This document shows positions 8,689-18,456 of a DNA stretch of 64,000 nucleotides, one piece after another. Origin of the DNA: Comamonas terrigena NBRC 13299 (GTDB taxonomy: Bacteria > Pseudomonadota > Gammaproteobacteria > Burkholderiales > Burkholderiaceae_C); NCBI RefSeq assembly GCF_006740045.1, contig NZ_AP019749.1, forward strand, positions 248,001 to 312,000, read 5' to 3'. The notes under the pieces are model-generated. The model worked only from the letters and a program-made list of their open reading frames with translations. It searched no databases and was not told the DNA's origin. The position numbers and the translations under genes were made by a program. The stretch's first letter is position 1, and every line of letters starts with the position of its first letter.

Positions 8689-9816
8689 ATGACTTCCTTG
8701 CCGCCGCAGCTGCAACGCCAGAACTCCCCGGAAGGGGCCTGGGCCGTGCTGCAGGGCCGATGGGGCGCCGCCGATTTCGGTGACCGCGCCCACTGGGCGC
8801 GCGTGCAGGCACAGCTCAAGGCGGCGCCGGCGCAGCCCGATCTGGGCTGGGATCTGCACGGTGTGGACTGGCTGGACCATGTGGGTGCCCAGCTGCTGTG
8901 GCAGCACTGGCAGGGCCAATGGCCTGCGCGCCTGCAGGCCACGCCGGGGCAGAAGGCCATGCTGCAGCGGGTGGAACGCTTCACCGCGCCCCCGGCGCCC
9001 ATACCCAAGCCCCATCCGGTGCGCGAGGCCGTGGAGTCCCTGGGGTGCATGGTCATCCAGGGGCGCGAACATCTGCTGGCCATGGTGCAACTGGTCGGCC
9101 AATTGCTGCTGGATGTGCTGCGCCTGTTGCGCGCACCGCTGCGTGGACCCTGGCGCGATGTATCGGGTCACCTCTACAACATGGGTGCCATGGCGCTGCC
9201 CATCACGGCCCTGGTGGGTTTTCTGATCGGCGTGGTGCTGGCCTATCTGATGTCGCTGCAACTGCGCCAGTTCGGGGCAGAGGCCTTCATCGTCAACATC
9301 CTGGGCATTTCGCTGATCCGGGAGCTGGGGCCGCTGTTGGGCGCCATTCTGGTGGCGGGCCGCACCGGCTCGGCCATCACGGCCCAGATCGGCGTGATGC
9401 GGGTGACCGAGGAGCTTGACGCCATGCAGGTCATGGGCATTCCCCAGGGCTACCGCCTGGTGATGCCGCGTGCGCTGGCGCTGGCGCTGGCCATGCCCCT
9501 GATCAGCCTGTGGACCACGCTGGCCGCGCTGGCCGGCGGCATGCTGGCGGCGGATATGACCATGGGCATCTCGGCCGCGTACTTTCTGCAGTCGCTGCCG
9601 GACGCGGTCAATGTCGGCAATCTGTGGCTGGCCATGGGCAAGTCGGTGGTGTTTGGCGTGTTCATCGCGCTGATCGGCTGCCACTGGGGCCTGCGGGTGG
9701 AGCCCAACACCCAGAGCCTGGGCCAGGGCACCACGGCCTCGGTGGTCACGGCCATCACCATGGTGATCGTGGTGGATGCGGTCTTCGCCATTCTGTTTCG
9801 CAACGTGGGTTTCTGA
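8689..9816 (+). CDS. MlaE-family ABC permease with N-terminal STAS-like region
   Basis: A 375-residue inner-membrane permease of MCE-type lipid transporters. The MlaE domain covers about residues 150-375 and shows GHLYNMGAMALPITALVGFL, GAEAFIVNILGISLIRELGP and AGRTGSAITAQIGVMRVTEE, all conserved. The first 100 or so residues are soluble and look like a STAS domain (DLGWDLHGVDWLDHVGAQLL), the role MlaB plays as a separate protein in the classical Mla system. The start MTSLPPQ was chosen because the longer frame is implausible. It heads a tight four-gene operon with ATPase, MCE protein and lipoprotein, and probably moves phospholipids between inner and outer membranes. Confidence 0.9.
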   Translation: MTSLPPQLQRQNSPEGAWAVLQGRWGAADFGDRAHWARVQAQLKAAPAQPDLGWDLHGVDWLDHVGAQLLWQHWQGQWPARLQATPGQKAMLQRVERFTAPPAPIPKPHPVREAVESLGCMVIQGREHLLAMVQLVGQLLLDVLRLLRAPLRGPWRDVSGHLYNMGAMALPITALVGFLIGVVLAYLMSLQLRQFGAEAFIVNILGISLIRELGPLLGAILVAGRTGSAITAQIGVMRVTEELDAMQVMGIPQGYRLVMPRALALALAMPLISLWTTLAALAGGMLAADMTMGISAAYFLQSLPDAVNVGNLWLAMGKSVVFGVFIALIGCHWGLRVEPNTQSLGQGTTASVVTAITMVIVVDAVFAILFRNVGF

Positions 9817-10664
9817 TGGTCGATACCGCAGTCTCTCCCCCTTCCGCGGCCGCAGCCCTCTGGGCGCAGGGCGAGCGCGTGGTGCACATCGACAAGCTGT
9901 GGAGCATCTTTGGTGAAGGCGAGAGCCAGTTCGCCGTGCACCAGGACCTGGACCTGGACATCTACCGCGGCGAGATGCTGTCCATCGTCGGCGGCTCGGG
10001 GACCGGCAAGACGGTGCTGCTGCGCCAGATCCTGGGGCTGCTGCAGCCGGGCAAGGGCACGGTGGAGGTGCTGGGCCAGCCGGCGGCGGCCATGGGGGGC
10101 GAAGGCGCGGCCAGCCGCGTGGGCATGCTGTTCCAGCAGGGGGCGCTGTATTCGGCCTTCAACGTGCTGGACAACGTGGCATTTCCGCTGCGCGAGCTGG
10201 GGACGCTGCCGCGCGCGCTGGTGGATGCCGCCGCCCTGGTCAAGCTGCAGATGGTGGGCCTCAAGCCCGAGCACGCCATGCGCATGCCGGCCGACCTGTC
10301 GGGTGGCATGATCAAGCGGGTGGCGCTGGCGCGGGCGCTGATCATGGATCCGCCGTTGCTGCTGCTGGACGAGCCCACGGCAGGACTGGACCCGAATGGC
10401 TCGGACGATTTCTGTGCGCTGCTGCGCGAGCTGCATGCCGAGCTGGACCTGACCGTGGTCATGGTCACCCACGATCTGGATACGCTGTTCGCGCTGTCCA
10501 GCCGCGTGGCCGTGCTGGCCGAGAAAAAAGTGCTGGTCACCGGCACCCCGCAGGAGGTGGCGGTCTTTCCCCACCCCTTTGTTGCGCAATTCTTTCAGGG
10601 TGAGCGTGGCCGCAGGGCCATGGCACCTGCACCATCCGGGCCGGGCCCAGAGGGAGGTCAATGA
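9816..10664 (+). CDS. MlaF-family ABC transporter ATP-binding protein
   Basis: A 282-residue ATPase. Walker A is GGSGTGKT (59-66), the signature is LSGGMIKR and Walker B is LLLLDEPTAGLDP; LSGGM in place of LSGGQ is typical of MlaF-like proteins. Its ATG overlaps the permease stop by one base (TGATG), and its own end overlaps the MCE gene, so the three genes are translationally coupled. It powers the permease for lipid transport. The C-terminal tail (about 15 residues, Pro/Gly-rich) is longer than in E. coli MlaF. Confidence 0.92.
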   Translation: MVDTAVSPPSAAAALWAQGERVVHIDKLWSIFGEGESQFAVHQDLDLDIYRGEMLSIVGGSGTGKTVLLRQILGLLQPGKGTVEVLGQPAAAMGGEGAASRVGMLFQQGALYSAFNVLDNVAFPLRELGTLPRALVDAAALVKLQMVGLKPEHAMRMPADLSGGMIKRVALARALIMDPPLLLLDEPTAGLDPNGSDDFCALLRELHAELDLTVVMVTHDLDTLFALSSRVAVLAEKKVLVTGTPQEVAVFPHPFVAQFFQGERGRRAMAPAPSGPGPEGGQ

Positions 10665-11647
10665 TGGAAAACAAGTCCCATGCCATGGCCGCAGGCCTGT
10701 TCGTGGTGGCGGTGGTCTGCCTGCTGGCAGGGTTGGCCATGTGGCTGACACGTGACCGCCACCAGTATGTGGAATACGAAATGTCCACCAAGGACGCCAT
10801 CAGTGGCCTGCAGCCCCAGGCCACGGTGCGCTACAAGGGCGTGTCGGTGGGCAAGGTCACGCGCATCGGCTTTGATCCGCAAAGCAGCGGCAATGTGCTG
10901 ATCCGCATTGCGGTCGACGCGGATGCCCCGGTCAGCCCCCAGACCACTTATGCCCAGCTGGGTTACCAGGGGGTGACCGGCATCGCCCACATCCAGCTGG
11001 ACGACAGCGACACACCGCAAAGCGTGCTGACTACCGGTCCCAGCGGGCTGCCGCGTCTGCCCATGCGCTCCTCGCCGCTGACCGTGCTGGCCGACCAGGG
11101 CATGCTCATCATGGGGCGGGTGGACGAAGCCACGCGCCGCATCAACGAACTGCTGGGCACCGAGAACCAGCAGCGTTTCTCGGCCGCATTGGGTGACATT
11201 GCCGGCGCGGCCAAGGGGGTGAACGAGCTGACCCACAGCCTGAACCGCACCATCACCGAGCGCATCGACCCGGCGGCGGCCCAGCTGCCGGAGCTGTCGG
11301 AGAACGCCCGGCGCAGCATGCTGGCGCTGGAAAAGGCCGGGCAGGAGGCTGGTCAGCTGGCCACCGAGGTGCGCCAGCTGGCGCAGCGCTTGCAGAACCA
11401 GGGTGGGCCGATGGACCAGCTGGAGCGCGGCGCCGAGTCCATGGGGGCGGCGGCAGAGCAGCTGTCCCGCACCACCTTGCCGGCCGTGACCCAGGCGGCC
11501 AGCGATGTCTCGCGCGCTGCGCGCGGCATGGGGGCGGCGGCCTCGGGCATCACCAACAACCCCCAGTCCCTGATATTTGGCGAAGGCCGCGTCCAGCCAG
11601 GACCGGGTGAGCCGGGCTTTGCCGCACCTGCCGCGGCCGGCCGCTAA
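10661..11647 (+). CDS. MlaD-family MCE-domain protein
   Basis: A 328-residue periplasmic protein anchored by one N-terminal helix (about residues 9-28, AAGLFVVAVVCLLAGLAMWL). A single MCE domain follows (about 35-115: ISGLQPQATVRYKGVSVGKV), then a long predicted helical and coiled-coil region that may form the barrel or needle through which lipids pass. It is longer than E. coli MlaD (about 183 residues) and nearer the MCE proteins of single-domain operons with a lipoprotein partner. Two ATGs (10661, 10664) are possible; both overlap the ATPase stop. Confidence 0.9.
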   Translation: MMENKSHAMAAGLFVVAVVCLLAGLAMWLTRDRHQYVEYEMSTKDAISGLQPQATVRYKGVSVGKVTRIGFDPQSSGNVLIRIAVDADAPVSPQTTYAQLGYQGVTGIAHIQLDDSDTPQSVLTTGPSGLPRLPMRSSPLTVLADQGMLIMGRVDEATRRINELLGTENQQRFSAALGDIAGAAKGVNELTHSLNRTITERIDPAAAQLPELSENARRSMLALEKAGQEAGQLATEVRQLAQRLQNQGGPMDQLERGAESMGAAAEQLSRTTLPAVTQAASDVSRAARGMGAAASGITNNPQSLIFGEGRVQPGPGEPGFAAPAAAGR

Positions 11648-11663
11648 GGCCAAGGAGAACACC

Positions 11664-12311
11664 ATGCGTGCAAGCACTTTGTGGGGAGCCGCCTTGCTGG
11701 CGACGGGGCTGAGCGCCTGCAGCAACCTGCCGTCGTCGCCCAACCAGCCGGCGCGTTTCGACCTCGGGCCACTGCCCGCGGTGGCCGCGGCGGCACCCGC
11801 CAGCGTCCACCCGGTGCTGGCGCTGGCCGATATCCAGGCGCGGGCCCAGAACGAGAACAGCACCTCCGTGCTCTACCGCCTGGCCTATGCCGATGCCAAC
11901 GCTCAGCATGCCTATGCCTATGCGCGCTGGAGCCAGCCGCCAGCGGTGCTGGTGCAGCAGCGGCTGCGCGACATCCTGAGCCAGGACCGGATCGTGCTGT
12001 CCGCCGAGCGCGGGGCCCAGGCGCCGCGCGTGCAGGGCCAGACGCCGCCGGTGCTGCAGCTGGCGCTGGAAGAGTTTGAACAGGTGTTCACCGGCAGCAC
12101 GGCCAGCGTAGGGGCGCTGCGCTTGCGTGCCACCTTGATCGACTCCCGGCGCGGCGGGGATGTGCTGCTGGGGCAGCGGCTGTTCGCCCTGCAGCAGCCG
12201 GCCAGTGCCGCCAATGCGGCCGCGGGCGCGCAGGCCCTGGCCCAGGCGGTGGACCAGGCCGGGCTGCAGCTGCAGCAATGGCTGACGCAGCTGCCCGCCA
12301 AAGCCCCCTGA
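11664..12311 (+). CDS. ABC-type transport auxiliary lipoprotein (PqiC/DUF330-like)
   Basis: A 215-residue lipoprotein. The signal peptide ends in the lipobox LSAC, with C19 the lipidated residue. The rest fits the ABC transport auxiliary component family found with MCE operons, which provides the outer-membrane end of the lipid path: NSTSVLYRLAYADANAQHAYAYARW, split here as NSTSVLYRLAY and ARWSQPPAVLVQQRLRDIL, is characteristic. The ATG at 11664 follows an AAGGAG Shine-Dalgarno, 16 bases after the MCE gene. It completes the operon. Confidence 0.88.
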   Translation: MRASTLWGAALLATGLSACSNLPSSPNQPARFDLGPLPAVAAAAPASVHPVLALADIQARAQNENSTSVLYRLAYADANAQHAYAYARWSQPPAVLVQQRLRDILSQDRIVLSAERGAQAPRVQGQTPPVLQLALEEFEQVFTGSTASVGALRLRATLIDSRRGGDVLLGQRLFALQQPASAANAAAGAQALAQAVDQAGLQLQQWLTQLPAKAP

Positions 12312-12320
12312 ATCCGTTTT

Positions 12321-12341
12321 CACACCGCCTGCGGCGGTGTG
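12321..12341 (+). terminator. Stem-loop after the MCE operon
   Basis: A perfect nine-base-pair stem (CACACCGCC/GGCGGTGTG) with a three-base loop lies ten bases after the lipoprotein stop. There is no T-tract, so it may stabilise the 3' end or assist factor-dependent termination, and is not a proper intrinsic terminator. Confidence 0.35.
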
Positions 12342-12465
12342 CCAGGGGCGCGCACCCGCTCCGCCCGGCGGCGGCCCCCGGACAGTGAATCCTTGATGTG
12401 GCTCAACCTGCAGGGCCACTGTGTCGCCGTAAGCTGCCCTGCATTGCAATTTGCGGAGCAGGCAC

Positions 12466-12990
12466 ATGGCCACACTGGAATGGAGCGACGAACTGGCGCT
12501 GGATATGGCGGCGATGGACGACACGCACCAAGAGTTCGTTGACCTGCTGGCCGTGGTGGAAGAAGCCCCCGATGCGGAGCTTCCCGCTGCCTGGCGGGCG
12601 CTGGTGGAGCATACCGATGGCCACTTCGGCCAGGAAGACCGCTGGATGGTCAGCACCGGCTTTGCGCCGGACAACTGCCACAGCCTGCAGCACCGCGTCG
12701 TGCTGCAGATCATGCGCGAGGGGGCGGAACGCGGTGCACAGGGGGAGCTGCATGTGATCCGCGGCATGGCGGCCGAGCTGGTGACCTGGTTCACCCACCA
12801 TGCCCAGACCATGGATGCGGCGCTGGCCAAGCACCTCCAGGATGTGAATTTCGATCCCGCCTCGGGGGTAGTCTACCTCCCGCAATCGCTGCCGCAGGCC
12901 CCCATCCACGGCTGCGGTGGGGCCTGTTCCACGGGCGATGACCATGTGGAGCAGCAGACCCGCACGGAACAGGTGGCCAGCAGTCTCTAG
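12466..12990 (+). CDS. Hemerythrin domain protein
   Basis: A 174-residue cytoplasmic protein with a four-helix hemerythrin fold for a di-iron, oxygen-binding site. Candidate ligands are H21 (DDTHQEF), H49/H53 and E57 (HTDGHFGQED), H72/H76 (HSLQH), H111/H112 and D117 (HHAQTMD), which is the expected H-HxxxE-HxxxH-HxxxxD pattern. Residues 130-174 are an extra tail with two cysteines (GCGGACS). Roles of such proteins include oxygen sensing or storage and iron handling. The gene stands alone; the ATG at 12466 lies just after an in-frame upstream ATG that lacks a good ribosome binding site. Confidence 0.9.
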   Translation: MATLEWSDELALDMAAMDDTHQEFVDLLAVVEEAPDAELPAAWRALVEHTDGHFGQEDRWMVSTGFAPDNCHSLQHRVVLQIMREGAERGAQGELHVIRGMAAELVTWFTHHAQTMDAALAKHLQDVNFDPASGVVYLPQSLPQAPIHGCGGACSTGDDHVEQQTRTEQVASSL

Positions 12991-13111
12991 GCTTCCGGAC
13001 GGACAAGGGGGAGCGGGGAGGCAAGCAGCAAGAAGAAGCGGGCGCGGGAAGGGTAATGCTCCTTCCCGCAGCCATGCCATCACCGAGCGGCCCAGGGACG
13101 GGCCGCGAGCG

Positions 13112-13750
13112 TCAGTGGACGCCGGCCAGTGCCGGGAAGATTTTCACCAGGCCGCCGGCCATCACCTCGATGGCCAGTGCCGCCAGGATCAGGCCCATCA
13201 GGCGGGTCATCACGTTGATGCCGGTCTTGCCCAGCACACGGCTGATGGGATCGGCCAGCGAGAACGCGGCCCACACGGCCGCAGCCACTACCACGCCGTA
13301 ACCCAGCAGTGCAATGTGCTGCCAGATGCTGCGTGCCTGATCGGCATAGATCACCACGGTGGACATGGCGGCCGGCCCGGTCAGCAGCGGGATGGTCAAG
13401 GGGACGACCGCAATGCTGTTGCCCATGGCCGCTTTTTCAACCCCAGCCTCCAGCGTGCCGGTGTTGGGCCGGTCTTCGGCCGGACGGGCGTTGAGCATGT
13501 TCATCGCGCTGATCAGCAGCAGCAGGCCGCCGCCGACCTGAAAGCTCTGCAGCGAGATGTTGAAGAAATCCAGCACCTGCAGCCCGATCAGGGCACAGGC
13601 GCAGATCACCACACAGGTGCTGATGGCGGCGGTGCGGATGGTCTGGCGGCGCTGGGTCTCGTCAAACCCCTGGGTGTAGTGGATGAAAAAAGGGACGATG
13701 GCCAGCGGGTTGACGATGGCCACCAGCGTGATCAGGGGTTTGAGGTCCAT
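13112..13750 (-). CDS. MarC-family integral membrane protein
   Basis: A 212-residue inner-membrane protein with about six helices. It starts LKPLITLVAIVNPLAIVPFF and contains AVVPLTIPLLTGPAAMSTVV, both conserved in the MarC/UPF0056 family. The biochemical role of the family is not settled, in spite of the name referring to multiple antibiotic resistance. Start at 13750 gives the usual length. The SDR gene lies just upstream on the same strand (nine bases apart), so the two are probably co-transcribed. Confidence 0.9.
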   Translation of the reverse strand: MDLKPLITLVAIVNPLAIVPFFIHYTQGFDETQRRQTIRTAAISTCVVICACALIGLQVLDFFNISLQSFQVGGGLLLLISAMNMLNARPAEDRPNTGTLEAGVEKAAMGNSIAVVPLTIPLLTGPAAMSTVVIYADQARSIWQHIALLGYGVVVAAAVWAAFSLADPISRVLGKTGINVMTRLMGLILAALAIEVMAGGLVKIFPALAGVH

Positions 13751-13759
13751 GGGTGTATT

Positions 13760-14518
13760 TCAGTGCCGGCCACCGGAGACTTCGGTGAAACTGGCCGTGG
13801 TGTAGCTGGAAGCGGGAGACATCAGCCACAGGATAGCTTCTGCCACCTCGTCGGCGGAGCCGCCGCGCTGCATGGGCACCTGGTGTTGCAGTTCGCGCAC
13901 ACGGTCGGGCAGGCCGCCGCTGGCGTGGATCTCGGTCTCGATCAGCCCCGGGCGCACCGCGTTGACGCGGATCCCCTCGGCCGCCACCTCCTTGGCCAGA
14001 CCGCGCGTCATCACATCCACCGCACCCTTGGCGGCGGCGTAGTCCACATACTGGTGGGCTGCGCCCAGCAAGGCAGCGGCACTGGAGACATTGACGATGC
14101 TGCCGCCCTGGCCGCCGCGGGCCGTGCTCATGCGGCGCACGGCCTCGCGCGCGCAGTAGAAGCTGCCCAGCACATTGACGCGGAACATGCGCTCCAGCCG
14201 TGCAGCAGACATGTCGGCCACCTGGCTGGGGCGGTCCACCACGCCGGCGTTGTTCACCAGGACCGCCAGCGGCCGGCCCCAGTGGCGGTCCATGGCTTCA
14301 TACATCGCCACTACCTGGGCCTCATCGCCCACATCGCCTTGCACGGCCATGGCCTCGCCACCCGCGCACTGGATCTCGTGCACCAGCGCATCGGCGGCAT
14401 CGCGGCGCTGCTGGTAGTTCACGGCCACGGCCCAGCCCCGGGCGGCAGCCAGGCGGGCGGTTGCGGCGCCAATACCACGGCTGGCACCGGTGATCAGGAC
14501 GATGGGTGGTGGCGACAT
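13760..14518 (-). CDS. Short-chain dehydrogenase/reductase (SDR)
   Basis: A 252-residue NAD(P)-dependent oxidoreductase. The cofactor motif is TGASRGIG (10-17), followed by NNAG (89-92), the catalytic serine in NVSSAAALL (about S145/S146) and YAAAK (Y160, K164). The glucose/ribitol dehydrogenase-like classical SDR layout and the C-terminal ASFTEVSGGRH are like YgfF/YjgI-type proteins. The substrate is not evident. It lies immediately upstream of the MarC gene and is divergent from the dienelactone hydrolase-like gene. Confidence 0.9.
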   Translation of the reverse strand: MSPPPIVLITGASRGIGAATARLAAARGWAVAVNYQQRRDAADALVHEIQCAGGEAMAVQGDVGDEAQVVAMYEAMDRHWGRPLAVLVNNAGVVDRPSQVADMSAARLERMFRVNVLGSFYCAREAVRRMSTARGGQGGSIVNVSSAAALLGAAHQYVDYAAAKGAVDVMTRGLAKEVAAEGIRVNAVRPGLIETEIHASGGLPDRVRELQHQVPMQRGGSADEVAEAILWLMSPASSYTTASFTEVSGGRH

Positions 14519-14645
14519 GCGGTCTCCTGTAAAAATCGTGCTGTGTCTGGCATACCGTCAGGCATTACAGCACGGCACCTTGCCCGCAGGGTGCCGTGGC
14601 TTCGCCCCCGCTTTGACCTCGGCGCCACCTCCCCTAGGAAGCTCC

Positions 14646-15359
14646 ATGCCCCATACCGGCCAACTCCTGAATCTGCAGACCCCCGACGGTCGCTTGCTGC
14701 CAGCCTGGGCGGCCATTCCCGAGGGCCCGTTGTGCGGGGCCGTGGTGGTGTTGCAGGAGATCTTCGGCGTCAACAGCCACATCCGCGCCGTGACCGAGCG
14801 TTTTGCCGCACGGGGCTTTGCGGCCGTGGCGCCGGCGCTGTTCTACCGCCTGGCACCCTGCGACACCTTGGGCGTGGAGCTGGGCTACAGCGATGCCGAC
14901 ATGCAGCAGGGCCGCCAGCTCAAGGCCCAGGCCGAAGCTCTGCCGCCTCCTGGCATGGCGCAGGACGTCGGTACCGCCGTGGACTGGCTGGCCACCACCA
15001 CCGGCCAGAAAGTGGGGGCCGTGGGCTTTTGCTGGGGCGGATTGCTGGCCTGGCGCGCGGCCTGCAGCCTGCCGCAGCTGTCGGCGGCCGTCTGCTACTA
15101 CGGCGGCGGCATGACCGGGCCCGAGGAACGCAGCCGCCAGCCGCTGTGCCCGGTGATGGCGCATTTCGGCCGCCATGACCATTTCATCCCCGTCGATACG
15201 GTGCTGGCTTTTGACCAGGTCCAGCCCCAGGCCCAGGTGTTTGTCTATGACGCCGACCACGGCTTCAACTGTGACCAGCGCGCCAGCTACGACGATGCCT
15301 CGGCCCTGGTGGCGCGGGACAGGACGCTGGCATTTCTGGATACGCAACTGCGCACCTGA
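14646..15359 (+). CDS. Dienelactone hydrolase family protein
   Basis: A 237-residue alpha/beta hydrolase with the cysteine nucleophile of the family: GFCWGG (C129), acid D178 (GRHDHFIP) and base H205 (YDADHGFNCD). E38 (VLQEIFG), which tunes the cysteine in true dienelactone hydrolase, is conserved. Dienelactone hydrolase opens the lactone in the beta-ketoadipate-type degradation of chlorocatechols, but no other ring-cleavage gene is nearby, so the physiological substrate is open. The ATG at 14646 gives the family length. Confidence 0.88.
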   Translation: MPHTGQLLNLQTPDGRLLPAWAAIPEGPLCGAVVVLQEIFGVNSHIRAVTERFAARGFAAVAPALFYRLAPCDTLGVELGYSDADMQQGRQLKAQAEALPPPGMAQDVGTAVDWLATTTGQKVGAVGFCWGGLLAWRAACSLPQLSAAVCYYGGGMTGPEERSRQPLCPVMAHFGRHDHFIPVDTVLAFDQVQPQAQVFVYDADHGFNCDQRASYDDASALVARDRTLAFLDTQLRT

Positions 15360-15410
15360 GGGCGGGCGCGCCGCGCCGTTGCCTGCACCGGGCGTCTGCG
15401 CTGCGCGGTC

Positions 15411-16535
15411 TCAGCGCAGGCTGTTGCGGTCCAGATAGCGCCGGCGCCAGAAGAACACCAGCAGCGCCAGCGCGATCAACGCCATGCTGGCCACGGCCCA
15501 CCAGAAGCCGTGGCTTTGGTGGATCCAGGGAATGAATTCGAAGTTCATGCCGAAGATGGCCGCAATCAGGTTCAACGGCAGGAACACGGCGGTGAGCGTG
15601 GTCAGCGTGCGCATGATGTCGTTGGCGCGGTTGCTCTGCGACGAGAAATGCATCTGCACGGCCGCTTCGGCGCTCTGCTCGATGCGGCGCACATGGTGGA
15701 TCACGCGCTCGATGTGCTCCAGCACGTCGCGTGAGCGTACGCGCAGCAGCTCGTGCTCGCGCCGGTCGTGGCCGGAGTCGTCGGGCCAGCTGTCCATGGC
15801 CTCGATCCAGTCCTGCACGGCACCGCGCTGGTCTTCGCAGATTTCGTCCAGCTGGTGCAGCGCCAGGCGGGCATCCAGCACCGCGCTCCAGTCGTGGAAC
15901 TTGGCGCGTGGGCGCAGCAGCGACAGCTGCCAGTGGTCCAGCTGGCGCGTCATCACGCGGCGCAGGTCCAGGTAGCCGTCCACCATCTGGTTGAGCATGC
16001 GCAGCATCAGGTCGGCCGGGCTGTGCGGCAGCTTGGCGGCGCCGGGCCGGCCTTCGGGCACCTGGCGGGCCGTTTCCAGCCGCTGCTGGAACTGCTGCTG
16101 CAGCGGACAGGCGGGTGGGTGCACGGTCAGCAGCAGCTGGTCGTACACCGCAAAGCCGATGGGCTGGGTGCGCACGCGCTGCAGCACCGGGGTGGGCGGC
16201 GGCGCGGTGCCGCCCTTGCCGGCGGCGCGGATGGCGGCGGGGGAGTCGCTGGCGCCGGAGTCCACCAGGCGGTGGAACAGCATCACGTCGTACTGGGAGG
16301 TGTAGTCCGAGGTGGACGGGATGTGGGCGTTGAGCAGGTCGGACACATGCAGGTCCAGCAGCGGCGCACCGCAGACGGCCTGCAGCATGGCCTGGATTTC
16401 CGGCAACCGGGCCTCGAGCTCGGTGCGCTCGCAGGCCAGCCACCAGAAGCTGCCCGGCTCCGGCGCAGCGGAGGGCAGGGCGGTGCCCCGGTCTTCCACC
16501 AGGTGGGCAGCGGGGTGGATGCGCAGCAGGTGCAT
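15411..16535 (-). CDS. CorA-family divalent cation transporter (ZntB-like)
   Basis: A 374-residue protein with a long cytoplasmic N-terminal domain and two C-terminal membrane helices. The selectivity-filter motif GMN is at 329-331 (IFGMNFEFIPW), followed by the last helix and a short basic tail. The family forms pentameric Mg2+/Co2+/Ni2+ or Zn2+ channels; the N-terminal sequence is diverged from classical CorA and nearer ZntB-like members, so metal specificity is uncertain. It stands alone, convergent with the dienelactone hydrolase-like gene. Confidence 0.88.
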   Translation of the reverse strand: MHLLRIHPAAHLVEDRGTALPSAAPEPGSFWWLACERTELEARLPEIQAMLQAVCGAPLLDLHVSDLLNAHIPSTSDYTSQYDVMLFHRLVDSGASDSPAAIRAAGKGGTAPPPTPVLQRVRTQPIGFAVYDQLLLTVHPPACPLQQQFQQRLETARQVPEGRPGAAKLPHSPADLMLRMLNQMVDGYLDLRRVMTRQLDHWQLSLLRPRAKFHDWSAVLDARLALHQLDEICEDQRGAVQDWIEAMDSWPDDSGHDRREHELLRVRSRDVLEHIERVIHHVRRIEQSAEAAVQMHFSSQSNRANDIMRTLTTLTAVFLPLNLIAAIFGMNFEFIPWIHQSHGFWWAVASMALIALALLVFFWRRRYLDRNSLR

Positions 16536-16633
16536 GTCGTGCCTAAAAAAGGCCGCTGCCGGGGCTGCCTGCGCTGGCGGAGCCGGTCAGCGGCGGTGGC
16601 CGCAGGGGCCGGGTGGAGCGCTGTGGCCCCGGC

Positions 16634-17936
<1,303 letters not shown>

Positions 17937-17965
17937 ACGGTGCGTACGGCTCGTACACTGGACCC

Positions 17966-18382
17966 ATGTTGTGGGTCAAAGCTTTTCACATTGTGTTCGT
18001 GGCCAGCTGGTTCGCTGGCCTCTTCTATCTGCCACGCATTTACGTCAATCTGGCCATGGTGACGCCCGGTTCCGTGGCCGAGCGCGAGCGCCTGCTGTTG
18101 ATGGCACGCAAACTGCTGCGCTTCACCACCATGCTGGCGGTGCCCGCCGTGGGCCTGGGTCTGTGGCTGTGGCTGGGTTACGGTTTTGCCGGCGGCTGGC
18201 TGCACGCCAAGCTGGCGGTGGTGGCGCTGGTGGTGGTCTACCACGGGGTGTGCGCCCGGTTGCTGCAACAGCTGGCGGCCGATGACTGCCGCCACAGCCA
18301 CCGGTGGTTTCGCTGGTTCAATGAAATTCCGGTGCTGCTGCTGATCGTGGCGGTGGTGCTGGTGGTGGTCAAGCCTTTCTAA
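17966..18382 (+). CDS. hemJ: Protoporphyrinogen IX oxidase HemJ (CopD-like membrane protein)
   Basis: A 138-residue inner-membrane protein with four helices. HemJ performs the six-electron oxidation of protoporphyrinogen IX to protoporphyrin IX in many bacteria lacking HemG and HemY. The sequence opens LWVKAFHIVFVASWFAGLFY, with H8, and has K82 in LHAKLAVV; the equivalent His and Lys are essential in studied HemJ proteins. It is divergent from hemB, consistent with a haem role. A plain CopD-family assignment is the alternative. A terminator-like hairpin lies 30 bases before the start. The VanZ-like and ferredoxin genes follow. Confidence 0.85.
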   Translation: MLWVKAFHIVFVASWFAGLFYLPRIYVNLAMVTPGSVAERERLLLMARKLLRFTTMLAVPAVGLGLWLWLGYGFAGGWLHAKLAVVALVVVYHGVCARLLQQLAADDCRHSHRWFRWFNEIPVLLLIVAVVLVVVKPF

Positions 18383-18456
18383 GCCCCGCTTTCCACGTGG
18401 AAAGCACTGCGGCCGCGCCTGCGCTGGTGCGCCGCGAGGAGGAGAATTTTCGCCCT

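Noticed and set aside
12917..15178. A 753-codon plus-strand frame running across the MarC and SDR genes
   Set aside because: It is antisense to two well-supported genes, and its product is low-complexity and unlike any protein.
18397..18456. Upstream GTG start extending the VanZ-like protein by 20 residues
   Set aside because: The GTG has no Shine-Dalgarno, while the ATG at 18457 is preceded by GAGGAGGAG.
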